Positions 37,903 to 47,571 are shown, numbered from the stretch's first letter. The stretch: DNA of 57,806 nucleotides from Massilia sp. CFBP 13721 (GCF_014842025.1 NZ_JACYUY010000036.1:1-57806), one strand, 5' to 3'. Made by a program: numbers and translations. Notes: generated by a model not told the origin, from the sequence alone.

Positions 37903-39771
37903 TCAGAAGGCGAAGCAGCTGCAGCCGAGGGCGCCCCAGAAGCCGCCGTGGTTTGATACCGGCACGCTCGATTTACGGGCGCGGTCGTGGCTGTGGGCGT
38001 GTACGCCGCACGGGCCGCTGCATTGATGGGGCAGGGCGATCTGAGCTTGCGGCGCGGCCTTGCGCCAGTGCCCCGGCACCTTGCTGACCGGCGACCATTC
38101 CGGCAGCACCGGAATCGGCGGTGGCCCCAGACTGGTAAACTCGGCGGCGCCGTAGACCACATTCCCGCCGACCACCGTCAGCACCGATTCGATCGATTTG
38201 ATGGCTTCTTCGTCGACCGTGAAAAAGTCCTGCGACAGTACCGCCAGGTCGGCCAGCATGCCTTCCGCGATCCGGCCCTTGCGGCCCTGTTCGTTCGAGA
38301 ACCAGGCGCTGCCCGCGGTCCACAGTTCCAGCGCGGTGGTGCGCGGCAGCAAACCCTTGTCGCCGTACAGCGCCAGGCCGCCGACGGTGCGTCCGGACAC
38401 CAGCCAGTACAGCGCGGTCCACGGGTTGTAGCTGGCCACGCGGGTGGCGTCGGTGCCGGCGCCGACCGGCACGCCGCTTTCCAGCATCCGTTTTACGGGC
38501 GGCGTGGCGCTGGCGGCCCCCTTGCCGTAGCGGTCGACGAAATACTCGCCCTGGAAAGCCATGCGGTGCTGGATGGCGATGCCGCCGCCCAGCGCTTTTA
38601 CGCGCTCGATATTGCGCTCGCTGATGGTCTCGCAGTGGTCGAACATCCAGTGCAGGCCATTGAAGGGGATGTCGCGGTTGACCTTCTCGAACACGTCGAG
38701 CATACGCGTGATCGATTCGTCGTAGGTGGCGTGCAGGCGGAACGGCCAGCGGTTTTCCACCAGGTGGCGCACGACTTTTTCCAGCTCGTCTTCCATGCCG
38801 GCCGCCAGCTCCGGGCGCGGCTCCAGGAAGTCTTCGAAGTCGGCCGCCGAGAACACCAGCATTTCGCCGGCGCCGTTGTGGCGATAGTAATCGCTGCCTT
38901 CGCCTGGTTTCACCATGCCGGTCCAGCGCTGGAAGTCTTCCAGCTCCTGGCCCTTGTTCTGGGTGAACAGGTTGTAGGCGACGCGGATCGTCAGCTGCTT
39001 GTTACGGTCGAGTTCTTCGATGACGGCGTAATCGTCCGGGTAGTTCTGGAACCCGCCGCCGGCGTCGATGGCGCTGGTGAGACCCAGGCGGTTCAGTTCG
39101 CGCATGAACTGGCGGGTCGAGTTCACTTGCAGATCGTAGGGCAGCGTCGGACCCTTGGCCAGGGTGGCGTACAGGATCATCGCATTCGGGCGGGCGATCA
39201 GCATGCCGGTCGGGTTGCCGGCGCCGTCGCGCTGGATTTCGCCGCCGGGCGGATTCGGCGTGTCCTTGGTGTAGCCGACGGCGCGCAGGGCGGCGCGGTT
39301 CAGCAGGGCGCGATCGTACAGGTGCAGGATGAAGACCGGGGTGTCGGGTGCGGCGGCATTGATCTCTTCCAGCGTCTGCATGCGTTTTTCGGCGAACTGG
39401 AATTCGTTCCAGCCGCCGACCACGCGCACCCACTGCGGATGCGGGGTGCGGTCGGCCTGGTCTTTCAGCATGCGTAGCGCGTCGGCCAGCGACGGTACGC
39501 CTTCCCAGCGCAGCTCGAGGTTGTAGTTCAAGCCGCCGCGGATCAGGTGGATGTGCGAATCGTTCAGGCCCGGGATCACGGTGCGGCCGTTCAGGTCGAT
39601 GACCTCGGTCGCGGCATCGCGGTGGCGCATCACGTGCTCGGCGTCGCCGACGGCGAGGAAGCGGCCGTCGCGGATGGCGACGGCGCTGGCCTGCGGCTGC
39701 GCGCGGTCGAGGGTGGCGAAGTTGCCGTTGGTGAGGATGAGCGTCGCGCTCGAATTGACCTGTGCCTGCAT
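37903..39771 (-). CDS. Amidohydrolase-superfamily protein, YtcJ-like
   Basis: This 622-residue metal-dependent hydrolase has the N-terminal metal motif GLNDSHIHLIRGG near residue 70, then DHCETISERNIERVKALGGG and VPVGAGTDATRVASYNPWTA near residues 380-450. This is the Amidohydro_3 layout of YtcJ/AtzJ-type enzymes. The last 60 residues are Cys- and His-rich (CSGPCGVHAHSHDR) and are not part of the usual domain. It lies upstream of the DUF1275 gene and 89 bp downstream of the isochorismatase-like gene. The substrate is not known. Confidence 0.83.
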   Translation of the reverse strand: MQAQVNSSATLILTNGNFATLDRAQPQASAVAIRDGRFLAVGDAEHVMRHRDAATEVIDLNGRTVIPGLNDSHIHLIRGGLNYNLELRWEGVPSLADALRMLKDQADRTPHPQWVRVVGGWNEFQFAEKRMQTLEEINAAAPDTPVFILHLYDRALLNRAALRAVGYTKDTPNPPGGEIQRDGAGNPTGMLIARPNAMILYATLAKGPTLPYDLQVNSTRQFMRELNRLGLTSAIDAGGGFQNYPDDYAVIEELDRNKQLTIRVAYNLFTQNKGQELEDFQRWTGMVKPGEGSDYYRHNGAGEMLVFSAADFEDFLEPRPELAAGMEDELEKVVRHLVENRWPFRLHATYDESITRMLDVFEKVNRDIPFNGLHWMFDHCETISERNIERVKALGGGIAIQHRMAFQGEYFVDRYGKGAASATPPVKRMLESGVPVGAGTDATRVASYNPWTALYWLVSGRTVGGLALYGDKGLLPRTTALELWTAGSAWFSNEQGRKGRIAEGMLADLAVLSQDFFTVDEEAIKSIESVLTVVGGNVVYGAAEFTSLGPPPIPVLPEWSPVSKVPGHWRKAAPQAQIALPHQCSGPCGVHAHSHDRARKSSVPVSNHGGFWGALGCSCFAF

Positions 39772-39860
39772 GGTGTGCTCCCTTGGTTATTCTGATTCGC
39801 TTCGTGGTCCGGCGTGGACGGTGGAGGCGGTCCGCTGTTGCTGCGGACCGGATGGCTGTC

Positions 39861-40565
39861 TTAGCGGATTGGCGCAGATACTGGAGCAGAAACGGGCGCC
39901 AGCACTTCGTTCTGTCCCTGGTTACGGGCCGCCGTCTTGTGCACCATCGTGTAGGCGTAGTCGACGCCCATGCCGTAGGCGCCCGAGTGCTCGGTGACGA
40001 TCTTCATCACGGCGTCGTAGGTCTCGCGGTTCTTCCAGTCGCGCTGCCATTCCAGCAGCACCTGCTGCCAGGTCACCGGCACCACGCCGGCCTGCACCAT
40101 GCGCTGCATCGCGAAATCGTGGGCATCCTTCGAGGTGCCGCCGGAGGCGTCGGCCACCATGTAGATCTCGTACTCGCCTTCCAGCATGGCGCACAGGGCA
40201 AAGGTGGTGTTGCAGACTTCGGTCCAGAGGCCGGCGACGATGATCTTCTTGCGGCCATTGGCGGCCAGTGCGTCGCGCACTTTCTGGTCGTCCCAGGAGT
40301 TCATCGAGGTGCGCTCGAGGATCGGGTGGTCCGGGAACACGTCCAGGAGCTCGGGGTAGGTCTTGCCCGAGAAGGAATCGGTTTCGACGGTGGTGATGAT
40401 GGTCGGGATATCGAAGGCTTTCGCTGCCTTGGCCAGGCCCACGACGTTGTTCTTGAGGGTCTGGCGGTCGATCGACTGCACGCCGAAGGCCATTTGCGGC
40501 TGATGGTCGATGATGATCAGCTGCGAGTTGTGTGGGGTCAGGACTTCGAGTTTGGCGTTGTGCAT
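39861..40565 (-). CDS. Isochorismatase-like cysteine hydrolase
   Basis: This 234-residue alpha/beta hydrolase has a catalytic Asp in LIIIDHQPQMAFGV near residue 20 and a Cys in IVAGLWTEVCNTTFALCAML near residue 118. These are the catalytic residues of the YcaC/isochorismatase-like family. The C-terminal tail repeats APVSAPVSAP. It precedes the amidohydrolase gene on the same strand, so the pair may process an amide or imide compound. Confidence 0.85.
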   Translation of the reverse strand: MHNAKLEVLTPHNSQLIIIDHQPQMAFGVQSIDRQTLKNNVVGLAKAAKAFDIPTIITTVETDSFSGKTYPELLDVFPDHPILERTSMNSWDDQKVRDALAANGRKKIIVAGLWTEVCNTTFALCAMLEGEYEIYMVADASGGTSKDAHDFAMQRMVQAGVVPVTWQQVLLEWQRDWKNRETYDAVMKIVTEHSGAYGMGVDYAYTMVHKTAARNQGQNEVLAPVSAPVSAPIR

Positions 40566-40858
40566 GGTGTTCTCCTCAGGTTGGGCCGCATCACGTGCGG
40601 CGATTGGACATCGGTTCAGTTCGGATCATCGAATGCGTCGAAGGTTCATTGCTGACTTCGCTTTGGCGTTGCCTGCGTTGTTTCGATGCGATGGGGCCAT
40701 TATGCGTGGCTGCTTTCGATATGAAAAACGGAATATTTGCGGATATATAATCGAAATTTTCGAATGTATATTTTGGGCGAGTAAGGCTGGGAAGAGGGGG
40801 AGTGGCCTAAAGCAAGTCAGTCAGGCCACGCTTCGTTTTGAGAACGATGCACAGACCT

Positions 40859-41027
40859 GTAAGGTGGGCGGCTTCACCTTTTCAGTTGGCACACCCGCGC
40901 GTTTGCGGCCGCCCACGCGTTCAACCAGCCGGTGATCCGTCGCGAAGTTTCGGAGTGTGGTTGAACGCGTGGGCGGCATCGAAGCAGCGGACGATCACAG
41001 GCTCAGGTGTAGCCGCCCACCTTACGG
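40859..41027. repeat. Nested inverted repeat, family 2
   Basis: GTAAGGTGGGCGGCT at 40859 pairs with AGCCGCCCACCTTAC ending near 41025. An inner pair, GCCGCCCACGCGTTCAACCA and its reverse complement starting GGTTGAACGCGTGGGCGGC, closes the middle. A similar element lies at 54215-54385. The rest of 40566-41055 shows no gene; it is the leader of the isochorismatase-like gene and the tail of LysR. Confidence 0.7.
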
Positions 41028-41055
41028 GTCCAGACCTTCTTTCCTGACCCCAGCC

Positions 41056-41952
41056 TTACTTTTGCTGGAAATGCTCGACAAGAAAATCGATGAAGGCGCG
41101 TGCGCGGATGGTCTGGTTGCGCCGGCTCGGGTAGTAGACGAACAGGTCGGCGGCCGGCAGCGTGAATTCGGGCAGCACGATGCGCAAGCGGCCGCTGTCG
41201 AGGTAGCGGGCCAGGTCCCATTCCGAACGGATCAGGATGCCGTGGCCGTCCAGCGCCCAGCCCAGCACGATGTCGCCATCGTTACTCGACAACATGCCAT
41301 GCACCTTGACCACTTCCGTATGCTCCCGGTGCAGGAAGCGCCAGGTGCCGTGGGCATCGTCGTTCTGGCGGTGGATGATGCAGCGGTGCCGGGCGAGCTC
41401 GGTGAGATTGGCCGGCGCGCCGTGGCGCTCGAGGTAGGCAGGCGAGGCGCACAGGAAGCGCCGGTTCGACAGGATGCGGCGCGCGTTCAGGCGCTTATCC
41501 GGCAATTCGCCGAAGCGGATCGCCAGGTCGAAGCCGCTTTCGACCAGGTCGACGGGACGGTCGGTCACTTCCATCTGCAATTCCACTTCCGGATAGCGCG
41601 CGGCGAAGGCTGACACCAGCGGGGCGATCGTCGTGCGCCCGAAACCCAGGGTCGCATTCACCCGCAACAGGCCGCGCGGCGTGGCGCATCCTTGGGTGAC
41701 CGCGTCTTCCATTTCCCGTATCTCGCCCAGGATGCGCGTCGCATGCTCGAGATAAGTTGCGCCTTCGCTCGTCAGGCTGAGGCTGCGCGTGGTGCGGTTC
41801 ACCAGGCGCACGCCGAGCCGGGCCTCGAGTGCGGCCAGCCGTTTGGTGGCCGCCGGCGGCGTCAGGCCGAGGGCGCGCGCGGCTGCCGCGAGGCTGCCGT
41901 GTTTGGCCACCAATGCGAAGAACTGCATATCGGAGGCAGATTCATTCTTCAT
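41056..41952 (-). CDS. LysR-family transcriptional regulator
   Basis: This 298-residue protein has an N-terminal HTH (MQFFALVAKHGSLAAAARAL, then LTPPAATKRLAALEARLGVR) and a C-terminal effector-binding domain of the DmlR/TtdR subgroup (RLVNRTTRSLSLTSEGATYL; FGELPDKRLNARRILSNRRF). Members control organic-acid degradation genes. It is divergent from a tartrate-dehydratase-like gene with a palindrome between them. Confidence 0.87.
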   Translation of the reverse strand: MKNESASDMQFFALVAKHGSLAAAARALGLTPPAATKRLAALEARLGVRLVNRTTRSLSLTSEGATYLEHATRILGEIREMEDAVTQGCATPRGLLRVNATLGFGRTTIAPLVSAFAARYPEVELQMEVTDRPVDLVESGFDLAIRFGELPDKRLNARRILSNRRFLCASPAYLERHGAPANLTELARHRCIIHRQNDDAHGTWRFLHREHTEVVKVHGMLSSNDGDIVLGWALDGHGILIRSEWDLARYLDSGRLRIVLPEFTLPAADLFVYYPSRRNQTIRARAFIDFLVEHFQQK

Positions 41953-41956
41953 TTTT

Positions 41957-41975
41957 ATTTAATTGATTATTAAAT
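41957..41975. promoter_or_regulatory. LysR-type operator candidate
   Basis: ATTTAAT at 41957-41963 and ATTAAAT at 41969-41975 form a perfect 7-bp inverted repeat with a 5-bp spacer, fitting the T-N11-A pattern of LysR sites. It lies 5 bp before the LysR start and 78 bp before the enolase-superfamily gene. Confidence 0.5.
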
Positions 41976-42052
41976 CGGAGTGAATTATAGGACCGGCGCC
42001 GCAGCGTAATCTAGCGCTGTTCCGATACCCGCAGACTTACCAGGAGACTCCC

Positions 42053-43219
42053 ATGAAAATCGTAGAAATCCGTGAACAAACCCTCCCGATCAGCTCGCCA
42101 ATCCGCAATGCCTACATCGACTTCAGCAAGATGACCCTGAGCCTGGTGGCGGTCGTCACCGACGTGATCCGCGACGGCAAGCCGGTGATCGGCTACGGCT
42201 TCAATTCGAACGGACGCTACGGCCAGGGCAAGCTGATGCGCGAACGGTTCATTCCGCGCATCCTGGAAGCCGATCCCGGTTCGCTGGTCGACGACGCCGG
42301 CACCAACCTCGACCCGCATAAAATCTGGAACTGTATGTTCACCAACGAAAAGCCGGGCGGCCACGGCGAGCGTTCGGTGGCGATCGGCACCATCGACATG
42401 GCGGTGTGGGACGCGGTGGCGAAAATCGAAGGCAAACCGCTGTTCCAGCTGCTGGCCGACCGCTACGGCAATGGCCAGCCCGAGCGCAAGGTGTTCGTGT
42501 ACGCCGCCGGCGGTTACTACTATCCGGGCCAGGACCACGGCAAGCTCAAGGACGAGATGCGCAGTTATATCGACCGCGGCTACACGGTGGTGAAAAAGAA
42601 GATCGGCGGCGCTTCGCTCGACGAAGACCTGCGGCGCATCGACAGCATCCTGTCGGTGCTGCAGGATGGCCAGAAGCTGGCGGTGGACGCCAACGGCCGC
42701 TTCGACCTCGACACCGCCATCGCCTATGCGAAAGCGCTGTCGCAGTACGACCTGTTCTGGTACGAAGAAGCGGGCGACCCGCTCGACTACGAGCTGCAGG
42801 CGACGCTGCGCAATTACTATAAAAACCCGATGGCGACCGGAGAAAATCTGTTCTCGATGCAGGATGCGCGCAACCTGATCCGCTATGGCGGCATGCGCGC
42901 CGACCGCGACTGGCTGCAATTCGACTGCGCGCTGTCGTACGGCCTGGTCGAATACCTGCGCACGCTCGACATGCTGCGCGAGCACGGCTGGTCGCCGGCG
43001 CGCTGCATCCCCCACGGCGGCCACCAGATGTCGCTGAACATCGCGGCCGGCCTGGGCCTGGGCGGAAACGAGTCGTATCCGGATTTGTTCCAGCCTTTCG
43101 GCGGCTTCCCTGATGGGGTAAAAGTTGATCACGGCCACATCATGATGCCGGATTTGCCGGGCATCGGTTTCGAAGGCAAGGCCGACCTGTTCGCGCAGAT
43201 GCGGAAGCTGTCGGCTTGA
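42053..43219 (+). CDS. Enolase-superfamily dehydratase, D-tartrate dehydratase-like
   Basis: This 388-residue protein has the mandelate racemase/muconate lactonizing fold. Lys residues in VVKKKIGGASLDED (near 180), Asp in VDANGRFDLD (near 212), Glu in YEEAGDPLDYE (near 240) and the His in CIPHGGHQ (near 319) sit where the catalytic base, metal ligands and general acid of D-tartrate dehydratase are, as I recall them. It would convert an acid sugar or tartrate to an oxo-acid. RBS AGGAG lies 6 bp upstream. It is divergent from LysR, which likely controls it. Confidence 0.78.
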   Translation: MKIVEIREQTLPISSPIRNAYIDFSKMTLSLVAVVTDVIRDGKPVIGYGFNSNGRYGQGKLMRERFIPRILEADPGSLVDDAGTNLDPHKIWNCMFTNEKPGGHGERSVAIGTIDMAVWDAVAKIEGKPLFQLLADRYGNGQPERKVFVYAAGGYYYPGQDHGKLKDEMRSYIDRGYTVVKKKIGGASLDEDLRRIDSILSVLQDGQKLAVDANGRFDLDTAIAYAKALSQYDLFWYEEAGDPLDYELQATLRNYYKNPMATGENLFSMQDARNLIRYGGMRADRDWLQFDCALSYGLVEYLRTLDMLREHGWSPARCIPHGGHQMSLNIAAGLGLGGNESYPDLFQPFGGFPDGVKVDHGHIMMPDLPGIGFEGKADLFAQMRKLSA

Positions 43220-43490
43220 GCCGACACCATCAGCAATCGGACAGTGCCGCCGGGTGAAGTCTAGTATGGGATGGATGCGGCCAGCACCTGCGAGCTTATG
43301 CACCATGACTACATAAAGGCAATAAAACAAGTTAACCAGTTGTCGACAATCTTTACATTTTTATAACTGCTGAGCGAGCAGGATGTGATAACTGGTTGAT
43401 TTTCAAGGTCGTCAACAAGTTGGTATGACAGTTGCTTGAGGGGGAGCTGCTGTGCTCACCCTTATCAACCACGCGTTGGGGAAAACGACC

Positions 43491-44351
43491 ATGAAATTTT
43501 TGAAAAAGCTAGTATGCGCTGCTGCTGTCGCAATGTCTGTCGCCGGTGGCGCCAACGCCGCCACCATCATGAACAACTGGATATTCAACCCCACCGGCGG
43601 TGGCGCCGCGGGCGGGCAGCAAATCAACGAATACCTGGATGTGAACGGAAATGCCTTCATCCAGCTCACCTCGACCGGCGGTAACAGCTTCTCGTTCACG
43701 GAACACGCTGTATTCAACATCGCGCAGGCGGACAGCAACGGCCGGTATTTCCCGGTCAACTACCCAGGCGGCAACATCACCGCCATCTTCGAAGCGACTG
43801 GAACCGGTAATTTCGGCGGCGCCTTCTCGTTCAGCAGCGGCACCATCCGCATGTACCAGAACCCGACCGGCGGACAGTACGCCACGACAGAGGGAATCTA
43901 CGGCGCCAACCTGGGCAACCTGATTGCCGACTTCGACGTGATGGCCGGCGGCGGCGGTGTCGTCGATTCGAGCGGTTCGCCCACCAGCAACGGACGCGTG
44001 ACCGTGATGGCCAGGGCCGATGCCGGAGATGTCGCCGCGGGCTACTTCTTCCGTGAAAACGGCCAGGATCTGGCAAGAGAGGGGATCATGGCGTTCGCCT
44101 TTACCAATGCGAACACCGTCGGCGATCCGACCGCCACGCTGGTGGACGAAGTGGCGTGCCAGTTCGCAGGCTTTACCGGCGCGGGCTGCAACGGCACGGC
44201 GTATGCCAACGCGCCCGGCCAGTACATCTTCCTTAGCAACAACGGCCAGATCAAGCTGGCCGACGTACCGGAACCGGGTACGCTGGCCTTGTTCGGCATC
44301 GCCATGCTGGGCGCGGGTGCGGTGACACGCAGGCGCGCCGGCAAGGCGTGA
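43491..44351 (+). CDS. PEP-CTERM sorting-signal exported protein
   Basis: This 286-residue protein has a signal peptide at residues 1-24 (ending GANAAT) and a C-terminal sorting signal VPEPGTLALFGIAMLGAGAV followed by TRRRAG. The mature part is Gly- and Asn-rich and mainly beta-type, of unknown function. The ATG at 43491 has GGGGAA 9 bp upstream. It is likely an exosortase substrate. No exosortase is in the window. A terminator follows. Confidence 0.83.
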   Translation: MKFLKKLVCAAAVAMSVAGGANAATIMNNWIFNPTGGGAAGGQQINEYLDVNGNAFIQLTSTGGNSFSFTEHAVFNIAQADSNGRYFPVNYPGGNITAIFEATGTGNFGGAFSFSSGTIRMYQNPTGGQYATTEGIYGANLGNLIADFDVMAGGGGVVDSSGSPTSNGRVTVMARADAGDVAAGYFFRENGQDLAREGIMAFAFTNANTVGDPTATLVDEVACQFAGFTGAGCNGTAYANAPGQYIFLSNNGQIKLADVPEPGTLALFGIAMLGAGAVTRRRAGKA

Positions 44352-44381
44352 TGGCGTTGGACGTATTGGGAAAAGTGGAAA

Positions 44382-44405
44382 AGAGCGGCTGGTCCGCTCT
44401 TTTTC
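44382..44405 (+). terminator. Intrinsic terminator between convergent genes
   Basis: AAGAGCGG CTGGT CCGCTCTT followed by TTTTT ends the PEP-CTERM transcript. The A-rich left side could serve the convergent rhomboid gene, whose stop codon is at 44406. Confidence 0.85.
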
Positions 44406-45452
44406 CTATTTGGCCTGCGCCTGTTCCGGCAAATGAATCGAGCGTGCCAATAACAGCCCCGCCAGCCAGCCGCCGACCAGGCCGCCGATGTGCGCCGCAT
44501 TGTCCGTGTGCGGATAGACGAAGCCCATCCACAGGCTGAACAACAGGAAGGGCACCAGCGAGGAACGCAGCTCGGTGACGACCGTCGGCGGCACCCCGGT
44601 ATTCGCGCGGCTGAGAAAAGCGAGCAGGCCGCCGATGATGCCGAAGATCGCGCCCGAGGCGCCGACACTGTTCACGTGCGGATTCCACAGCACGCTGGCG
44701 ATGCTGCCCGAGACGCCGGCGATGAAATACAGCGCGAGGAAGCGGGTGCTGCCGAAGATGCGTTCGGTGAGTTTACCGACCTGCCACAGCGCGATCATGT
44801 TGAACACCAGGTGCAGCAGGCTCCCGTGCAGGAACATCGAACTGACCAGGCGCCACCATTGTCCGCCGCGCGTCAGGCGGCCGACGTTCGATCCCCATTC
44901 GACCAGCTGCTGCGCATGCAGCAGCGCCGCGGCATTCGGCTGGCGCTCGAAGACCTGGCGCAGCGGGCCGATCAGCTCCGACTGGAAGTGTTTGATGGCG
45001 AGCCACATCAGCGCAAAGATGCCGATGTTCGCCGCCAGCAGGCCCCAGATGACGGGCGTCGACGGACTCCAGTAATCGATGCGGTCGTGGAAGACGGCGT
45101 TTTCCTCGTGCTCGCGTTGAAAGGACTCGGTCTGGCGCGTGGGCAGCAGGGCGACGATCCGCGCCGCCGTCTCGCGGTCGGCGGCGCTGAAGCCGACGGT
45201 GATGTTTTCCTTCACGCCGATCACGTCGAACCAGACGTCCTGGCCGCTCGCATAGGCGTTGACGATGTCGACGCGGCGCAGGCGGTGCTCCTCGTGCTTC
45301 GGCAGGCCGAAGGTGCGCCCGATGGCGCCGCGCACGAACACGAAATCGGTCTCGATTGCGAGCTGGCCCTGGCCGCGAAAGCGGAACGGATTGGTCGGCC
45401 ACTTGACCCCGGCCGTGTAGAAACGGACGTCGAACAGCGTACTGCCTGCCAT
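44406..45452 (-). CDS. Rhomboid-family intramembrane serine protease
   Basis: This 348-residue protein has a soluble N-terminal part of about 165 residues and a six-helix rhomboid domain. The catalytic Ser is in GASGAIFGIIGGLLAF near residue 263, and the His is in NAAHIGGLVGGWLAGLLL near residue 319. The conserved HGSLLHLVFNMIALWQVGK is also present. It cleaves membrane protein substrates within the bilayer. I use ATG 45452. The longer open frame extending to 45866 overlaps the adenosyltransferase gene and is a shadow. It lies 9 bp after that gene on the same strand. Confidence 0.88.
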   Translation of the reverse strand: MAGSTLFDVRFYTAGVKWPTNPFRFRGQGQLAIETDFVFVRGAIGRTFGLPKHEEHRLRRVDIVNAYASGQDVWFDVIGVKENITVGFSAADRETAARIVALLPTRQTESFQREHEENAVFHDRIDYWSPSTPVIWGLLAANIGIFALMWLAIKHFQSELIGPLRQVFERQPNAAALLHAQQLVEWGSNVGRLTRGGQWWRLVSSMFLHGSLLHLVFNMIALWQVGKLTERIFGSTRFLALYFIAGVSGSIASVLWNPHVNSVGASGAIFGIIGGLLAFLSRANTGVPPTVVTELRSSLVPFLLFSLWMGFVYPHTDNAAHIGGLVGGWLAGLLLARSIHLPEQAQAK

Positions 45453-45460
45453 ACCGCTCC

Positions 45461-46015
45461 TCAGCCGCGCTGGCGTTCGTGGTTCCAGAGCACGTCGCCA
45501 CCGCCGGCGAAGCGGTTCAGCACGCGCGCCAGCACGAACATCAGGTCCGACAGGCGGTTCACGTACTGGCGCGGCTGCGGGTTGAGCGTGTCTGTCTTGG
45601 ACAAAGCGACGATGGCGCGCTCGGCGCGGCGGCAGACGGTGCGGCACACGTGCGCGGTGGAGGCCGCGCGCGAGCCGGCCGGCAGGATGAATTCCTTCAG
45701 GACCGGCAGGTCGGCATTGTATTTCTCCAGCAGGCCATCGAGACGCGCCACGTGTTCGTCCTTGATCATCTGGTAGCCGGGGATGCACAGCTCGCCGCCA
45801 AGGTCGAACAGGTCGTGCTGGATCGAGATCAGTTCCTCGCGCAGGCTTGGGGGCATGTCCTCGCACAGCAGCAGGCCGACGAAGGAATTGAGTTCGTCGA
45901 CCTCGCCCAGCGCGTGGATGCGCGCGCTGTCCTTGCCGGTACGGCTGCCGTCGCCGAGGCCCGTGCTGCCGTCGTCTCCGGTGCGTGTGGCGATTTTGGA
46001 AAGTCGATTACCCAT
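45461..46015 (-). CDS. Cob(I)alamin adenosyltransferase, PduO type
   Basis: This 184-residue trimeric ATP:cob(I)alamin adenosyltransferase has the N-terminal TRTGDDGSTGLGDGSR ATP site and RIHALGEVDELNSFVGLL. The C-terminal region has AERAIVALSKTDTLNPQPRQ and YVNRLSDLMFVLARVLNR. It makes adenosylcobalamin. No B12-dependent enzyme is adjacent, so the partner is elsewhere. It is divergent from glcD. Confidence 0.9.
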   Translation of the reverse strand: MGNRLSKIATRTGDDGSTGLGDGSRTGKDSARIHALGEVDELNSFVGLLLCEDMPPSLREELISIQHDLFDLGGELCIPGYQMIKDEHVARLDGLLEKYNADLPVLKEFILPAGSRAASTAHVCRTVCRRAERAIVALSKTDTLNPQPRQYVNRLSDLMFVLARVLNRFAGGGDVLWNHERQRG

Positions 46016-46052
46016 GATTATGTCCAGACCCTAAAAAAGATAGCCCGAGGAT

Positions 46053-46082
46053 ACGACAAATCGATGTGATTGTGGCTACAAT
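46053..46082 (+). promoter_or_regulatory. Promoter candidate for glcDEF
   Basis: ACGACA at 46053-46058 and TACAAT at 46077-46082 form a sigma70-like pair with an 18-bp spacer. Transcription would start close to the ATG at 46090, so the glcD message could have almost no leader. Confidence 0.4.
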
Positions 46083-46089
46083 CGACGCC

Positions 46090-47571
46090 ATGTCCGCCCC
46101 TCTCCACGTCTCCCCAGAGCGCCGCCAGCAAGTCGCGGCAGCCTTGCGTGCCCGGCTCCCGACGGGCGCCGTCCTGTCCGACCCCGAAGACACCCGTCCC
46201 TACGAATGCGACGGCCTGGCCGCCTACCGGCAGCTGCCGATGATCGTCACCTTGCCGGCCGACGAGGAGCAGGTGCTGGCGGTGCTGGCCGTCTGCCGCG
46301 AACTGCAGGTGCCGATCGTGCCGCGCGGCGCCGGCACCGGCCTCTCGGGCGGGGCGCTGCCGATCATTGACGGCGTGGTGCTGTCCACTGCGCGTTTGAA
46401 CCGCATTGTGCGCGTCGACGACTACGCGCGCACGGCGGTCGTGCAGCCGGGCGTGCGCAACCTCGCCATCTCGGAGGCGGCGGCGCAGTACGGCCTGTAC
46501 TACGCGCCCGACCCGTCCTCGCAGATCGCCTGCACCATCGGCGGCAACGTGGCCGAGAACTCGGGCGGCGTGCACTGCCTGAAATACGGCCTCACCGTGC
46601 ACAACGTGCTGCGCGTGCGCGTCGCCACCATCGACGGCGAGATCATCGAACTCGGCAGCGAAGCGCTGGACGCGCCGGGCCTGGATTTGCTGGCCGTGTT
46701 CATCGGCTCGGAAGGCATGCTCGGCATCGTGCTCGAGGTGACCGTCAAACTGGTGCCGAAGCCGGCGGCGGCGCAGGTGATCATGGCCAGTTTCGATGAC
46801 GTCGTCACCGGGGGCAACGCGGTGGCCAGCGTGATCGCGGCCGGCATCATCCCGGCCGGCCTGGAAATGATGGACCGCACCTCGGCGCGCATGGTCGAGC
46901 CTTTTGTCCACGCCGGCTACGACACCGACGCCGCCGCGATTTTGCTGTGCGAGGCCGACGGCACGCCGCTCGAAGTGGCCGAAGAAATCGAGCGCATGAC
47001 GCAGGTGCTGCAAGGGGCCGGCGCCAGTGCGATCGCGGTCTCGCAGAACGAAGCGGAGCGGGCAAAATTCTGGTCCGGGCGCAAGAACGCGTTTCCGGCG
47101 GCGGGACGCATCTCGCCCGATTACTACTGCATGGACGGCACCATCCCGCGCAAGCAGCTGGCCCATGTCCTGTCCAGCATCGAGGCGATGGAAACCACCT
47201 ACGGACTGCGCTGCGCCAACGTGTTCCACGCGGGCGACGGCAACATGCATCCCTTGATCCTGTTCGATGCCAACCAGCCCGGCGAATTCGAACGCGCCGA
47301 AGCCTTTGGCGCCGCCATCCTGGCGCTGTGCGTCGAAGTGGGCGGCACCATCACCGGCGAGCATGGCGTGGGCATGGAGAAGATCAATTCGATGTGCGTG
47401 CAGTTCGCACGTGCCGAACTCGATGCCTTCTTCGCCGTGAAGCGGGCCTTCGACGTGCCGATGCTGCTCAATCCGGACAAGGCGATCCCGACCCCGCACC
47501 GCTGCGCCGAATTCGGCAAGCTGCACGTGCATGGTGGCGCCGTGCCGTTCCCGGACCTTCCGCGTTTTTAA
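46090..47571 (+). CDS. glcD: Glycolate oxidase subunit GlcD
   Basis: This 493-residue FAD-linked oxidase oxidises glycolate or another 2-hydroxyacid. The PCMH-type FAD domain contains VPRGAGTGLSGGALPIIDGV and PDPSSQIACTIGGNVAENSG near residue 150. The C-terminal cap domain contains VFHAGDGNMHPLILFD and GGTITGEHGVGMEKI. The start ATG at 46090 gives the expected length. No good ribosome site is visible upstream. It is followed 3 bp later by glcE. Confidence 0.92.
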   Translation: MSAPLHVSPERRQQVAAALRARLPTGAVLSDPEDTRPYECDGLAAYRQLPMIVTLPADEEQVLAVLAVCRELQVPIVPRGAGTGLSGGALPIIDGVVLSTARLNRIVRVDDYARTAVVQPGVRNLAISEAAAQYGLYYAPDPSSQIACTIGGNVAENSGGVHCLKYGLTVHNVLRVRVATIDGEIIELGSEALDAPGLDLLAVFIGSEGMLGIVLEVTVKLVPKPAAAQVIMASFDDVVTGGNAVASVIAAGIIPAGLEMMDRTSARMVEPFVHAGYDTDAAAILLCEADGTPLEVAEEIERMTQVLQGAGASAIAVSQNEAERAKFWSGRKNAFPAAGRISPDYYCMDGTIPRKQLAHVLSSIEAMETTYGLRCANVFHAGDGNMHPLILFDANQPGEFERAEAFGAAILALCVEVGGTITGEHGVGMEKINSMCVQFARAELDAFFAVKRAFDVPMLLNPDKAIPTPHRCAEFGKLHVHGGAVPFPDLPRF

